64,000 bases of DNA from Salinibacillus aidingensis (GTDB lineage Bacteria; Bacillota; Bacilli; Bacillales; Alkalibacillaceae), in the NCBI RefSeq assembly GCF_039522525.1, contig NZ_BAAADO010000006.1, forward strand, positions 1-64,000, in the 5' to 3' direction. Made by a program: the position numbers and the translations under genes. The notes under the pieces are model-generated. The model worked only from the letters and a program-made list of their open reading frames with translations, was not told the DNA's origin and did not search any database. Of this stretch, positions 61,430 to 64,000 are shown in pieces. The first letter of the stretch is position 1, and each line of letters starts with the position of its first letter.

Positions 61430-63442
61430 CTATTTATAAAGTTCTTCAAAAACCTCCTTCACACGCTCTACAGCTAAAGCACTGCCTCCATCATCCTGGA
61501 CATTTTTAAGCAGCATAGAAATCATAAGGTCCTGGTTTTCGGAGTCATAGGCAACAAAGAGACCGTTTTCCTTTCCTTCTTTATCCTGACTTGCCTTTAG
61601 CTCGGCAGTTCCTGTTTTACCGGCCAGAGGAACCTGCTGGATGTTTGCTTCCCGGGCTGTTCCGTTTGTACTGGAAACGACTTTTCTCAGAGCCTGGTGA
61701 ATGTAATCTGCATGTTCAGCACTGACCAGATTTTCTTTCCAGACCTTGGGTTCCTGTTCCGCCAAAAGCTGTGGTTTGATAAGATTTCCTTCGTTTAAAA
61801 CAGGAGTAAACATGGCTGTCAGGTGCAAAATGCTTACCTGCAGTTCTCCTTGCCCATATCCGGTGTCAGCAAGCATAATTTCTTCATCCAAGTTCCCGCT
61901 GTTTGAAATTTTGGATTGCGGAATTCCATAGGGGTAAGGGATATCTTCATTAAACCCAAAATTCTTAAGTCCGGAAACCATATTATCAGCACCAATGTCC
62001 AAGGCCGTTTGTGCAAAGTAGATGTTATCTGAATAAACCAGTGCATCCTCCAGGTTTACAGGGTGGCCCGGATCGGTTACTCTGCGGACGGCATAATTTC
62101 CCCAGCCATCCTTTTTCCACGTTTCCCCCTGAATATTTCGGGTTTGTTCAGGTGTGATGGCTTCCGATGACAATCCAATCATCGCTGTTACAGGCTTAAA
62201 TGTTGATCCTGGAGCATATAAGGATGTGAAACGGTTAAGTAATGGTTTGGTCTTATCTTCCAATAATTTAGCATAGGCATTGGACGTTAGTCCGTTTGGA
62301 TCAAAAGACGGAGAACTGACAAGGGCAAGTGTTTCCCCGGTTTTTGGATGAATGGCAGCGGCCGATCCTTGTCGCTGATTCATTTTTTCATAAATCGTCT
62401 TCTGGACCTTTGAATCAATAGTGACGTGAATATCCTGGCCTGCTTTTGCCTTTTTAGAAGCAACGGTTACTTTCTGCCCATTGGCCTTTTTGATAGAAAT
62501 ATCTGCTCCCGGTTCACCTCTGAGTTCCTCTTCATATAAGAGTTCAAGTCCTCGTTTTCCTATTTTGTCCTGGGCAGAATAACCGCCGTCTTCATGCTCC
62601 TCTAATTCCTCTGCTGTAATATCGCCTGTGTATCCGACGAGATGGGCGCCCGCTTCACCTAACGGATAGTAACGTCCGACCTGATCCTGGTAAAAGACGC
62701 CCGGCAAGGCCATTAGTTCGTCAAATAGCTCCTGATCATTTGGATTGATGGTTCGAAGCGGAACAAATAAATCGGGCTGTACCCAATCCTGATTCAGCTG
62801 TTGTTTAATGTATTCCACATCTAAATGCAATTGCTCCGACAATGCCTTGATTGTTTCCTGCTCATGTCCTTCCATGGCTGAAGGCTTAATGCCCATTAGA
62901 GGTAACGTATCGTTTATCGCCAATCCATTACCATTCCGGTCAAAAATCTGTCCGCGGGGAGCGGCGGTTGTATCGAGGCCGACTTCATCTCCATCTTCAA
63001 GTTGTTTAAAGATATAAGTGGTATCCCAATTTACATACCAGTTTTCTTCTTCGTTACGGGTTTCTTTCACCAGTGTCATTTCATGGTCAAAAGAGACAGG
63101 ACCTGCAATGGACTTCATTTCCACATGTATGGGAAATGAAGCTTCTTTCACTTTTTCATAATCGGGCTGTTCATCGTCCGACGGCTTTTCAAAACTGACT
63201 TTAATATCGTTTATTTCCAAGTCACTGTATAAATCCTTATAGCGACCAGCCATGTCCTCTTTTGCATAGTTCTCTTTAGCCGTTGCTGACAAATAATCCT
63301 CATACATTTGATCAAAATTCTGTTCATTCCACAGGCTGATGTATTCCGACAGGCGTTCATCCGGTGTCACCTGATCACCTTTACATGCGCCGAGGAATGA
63401 TAATAACAAAATGGCTGAAAACAAAATCCATTTCCTTTTCAT
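61430..63442 (-). CDS. pbpC: Lipoprotein class B penicillin-binding protein
   Basis: From the ATG whose first base is 63442 the protein has 670 residues: MKRKWILFSAILLLSFLGAC, a lipoprotein signal. The earlier in-frame start (63583) would bury this signal. A MecA_N/NTF2-like domain (about 30-150) is followed by a dimerisation region (GQIFDRNGNGLA) and a transpeptidase domain with SxxK as STFK, SxN as SDN and KTG as AGKTGTAEL. It makes peptidoglycan cross-links. Size and layout fit B. subtilis PBP3 (PbpC); some family members are penicillin-resistant. Confidence 0.9.
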   Translation of the reverse strand: MKRKWILFSAILLLSFLGACKGDQVTPDERLSEYISLWNEQNFDQMYEDYLSATAKENYAKEDMAGRYKDLYSDLEINDIKVSFEKPSDDEQPDYEKVKEASFPIHVEMKSIAGPVSFDHEMTLVKETRNEEENWYVNWDTTYIFKQLEDGDEVGLDTTAAPRGQIFDRNGNGLAINDTLPLMGIKPSAMEGHEQETIKALSEQLHLDVEYIKQQLNQDWVQPDLFVPLRTINPNDQELFDELMALPGVFYQDQVGRYYPLGEAGAHLVGYTGDITAEELEEHEDGGYSAQDKIGKRGLELLYEEELRGEPGADISIKKANGQKVTVASKKAKAGQDIHVTIDSKVQKTIYEKMNQRQGSAAAIHPKTGETLALVSSPSFDPNGLTSNAYAKLLEDKTKPLLNRFTSLYAPGSTFKPVTAMIGLSSEAITPEQTRNIQGETWKKDGWGNYAVRRVTDPGHPVNLEDALVYSDNIYFAQTALDIGADNMVSGLKNFGFNEDIPYPYGIPQSKISNSGNLDEEIMLADTGYGQGELQVSILHLTAMFTPVLNEGNLIKPQLLAEQEPKVWKENLVSAEHADYIHQALRKVVSSTNGTAREANIQQVPLAGKTGTAELKASQDKEGKENGLFVAYDSENQDLMISMLLKNVQDDGGSALAVERVKEVFEELYK

Positions 63443-63649
63443 ACCAGCCACATCCTTTTTATGTAATATTATTACTATTTTACCCAGTCGTTGACGTTGC
63501 TTCAAGATATCAAATGACTCAATAATAAATATATGGAAACGGTCTTCTGAACCGGGAAATTTGTTGTAAAACGATTTTCTCAATCATTTTATTCCTCACC
63601 TGAGTGTGTTATACTTTTAATGGTTATATGTGTTGATAGGAGGCACTTC

Positions 63650-64000
63650 ATGGCAAATACCGAGAATCACCAAATTGATAATCAATTAAATGTCATCCCG
63701 TTCTTATTGGAAGGGGAGTTTTATTTTTCACAAGGTGTAAAAGCCTTTCAAAAGCATAACTTTCAAAAAGCAGAGAAATGGCTGAAGCGGGCGATTGAAC
63801 TGGAACCGGACAATCCACTTTACCCAAGCCAGCTGTCTGTACTATATACTGAAACAAAAGCCTATGATCAGGCGAACCAGATGCTTATGAAGGTTCTTGA
63901 TGATTTTGGCGAGTCCTATGTAGATTGTTATTATTTACTGGCTAATAATTATGCTCATCTTGGTCTGTTTCAGGATGCTCAAAAAAATATAGAAATTTAT
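63650..64000 (+). CDS. TPR-repeat protein (5' part; runs off the window)
   Basis: The reading frame is open from ATG 63650 (TAGGAGG upstream) to the end of the window, 117 residues. It contains tetratricopeptide-type repeats: FSQGVKAFQKHNFQKAEKWL followed by KRAIELEPDNPLYPSQLS, and YYLLANNYAHLGLFQDAQKN. It resembles the YvcD-type TPR proteins of Bacillus; the symbol is not assigned because the C-terminus is missing. Confidence 0.85.
   Translation, partial: MANTENHQIDNQLNVIPFLLEGEFYFSQGVKAFQKHNFQKAEKWLKRAIELEPDNPLYPSQLSVLYTETKAYDQANQMLMKVLDDFGESYVDCYYLLANNYAHLGLFQDAQKNIEIY

Noticed and set aside
61430..63583. 717-residue version of the penicillin-binding protein
   Set aside because: The first 47 residues precede a typical lipoprotein signal and lack a ribosome site; 63442 is the better start.

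Overview
The window is a chromosomal segment of a low-GC, Gram-positive, flagellated member of the Bacillaceae. The evidence is gene order close to that of Bacillus subtilis (hag, fliD, flaG-fliS-fliT, hpf, secA, prfB, yitT-family, cccB, ftsEX, ctpB, minJ, then uvrBA, yvlBD, hprK-lgt-yvoD-ppaX-yvoF), AGGAGG-type ribosome binding sites, sigma-D promoters and GlpP/CcpA/TreR-type regulation. The acidic proteins suggest a halophilic or halotolerant relative such as Halobacillus or Virgibacillus. That genus-level guess is inference.

Layout. 1-4.6 kb: two flagellin genes. The first is a large filament flagellin behind a sigma-D promoter and a CsrA-type leader. The second carries a zinc-metalloprotease domain in its variable region (flagellinolysin). 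Directly after it lie a group I intron core and a 15-codon flagellin 3' exon. 4.6-7.7 kb: decayed mobile DNA, namely a broken IS110-family transposase, an ISL3-family transposase with one internal stop, and a broken LAGLIDADG homing endonuclease. 7.7-18.6 kb: fliD, three chemoreceptors, a PaaK-like ligase, a yjfB-type gene, flaG, fliS and fliT, with sigma-D promoters before fliD, two of the chemoreceptors and flaG. 18.7-32.8 kb: hpf, secA, prfB (with its programmed frameshift), a YitT-family gene, cccB, ftsEX plus an M23 hydrolase, ctpB, minJ and a lipoprotein.

33-41.4 kb: a trehalose module (PTS permease, phosphotrehalase, frameshifted treR), a second GH13 glucosidase and a large LuxR-type ATPase regulator. 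41.7-53.6 kb: uvrBA, the bacillithiol gene bshB2 with yojF, yvlB/yvlD and the hprK-lgt-yvoD-ppaX-yvoF operon. 54-61.2 kb: a dihydroxyacetone/glycerol module (dhaKLM, glpP, glpFK, glpD) with catabolite-repression and antitermination signals. 61.4-64 kb: a lipoprotein class B penicillin-binding protein and the start of a TPR protein.

The most unusual items are: the group I intron core lying after an already complete flagellin C-terminus, with a homing-endonuclease relic nearby; the protease flagellin; an approximately 350-bp array of degenerate 10-base motifs spaced 19-21 bases apart between prfB and the YitT-family gene; and a roughly 155-bp structured repeat present in three full copies and one deleted copy.
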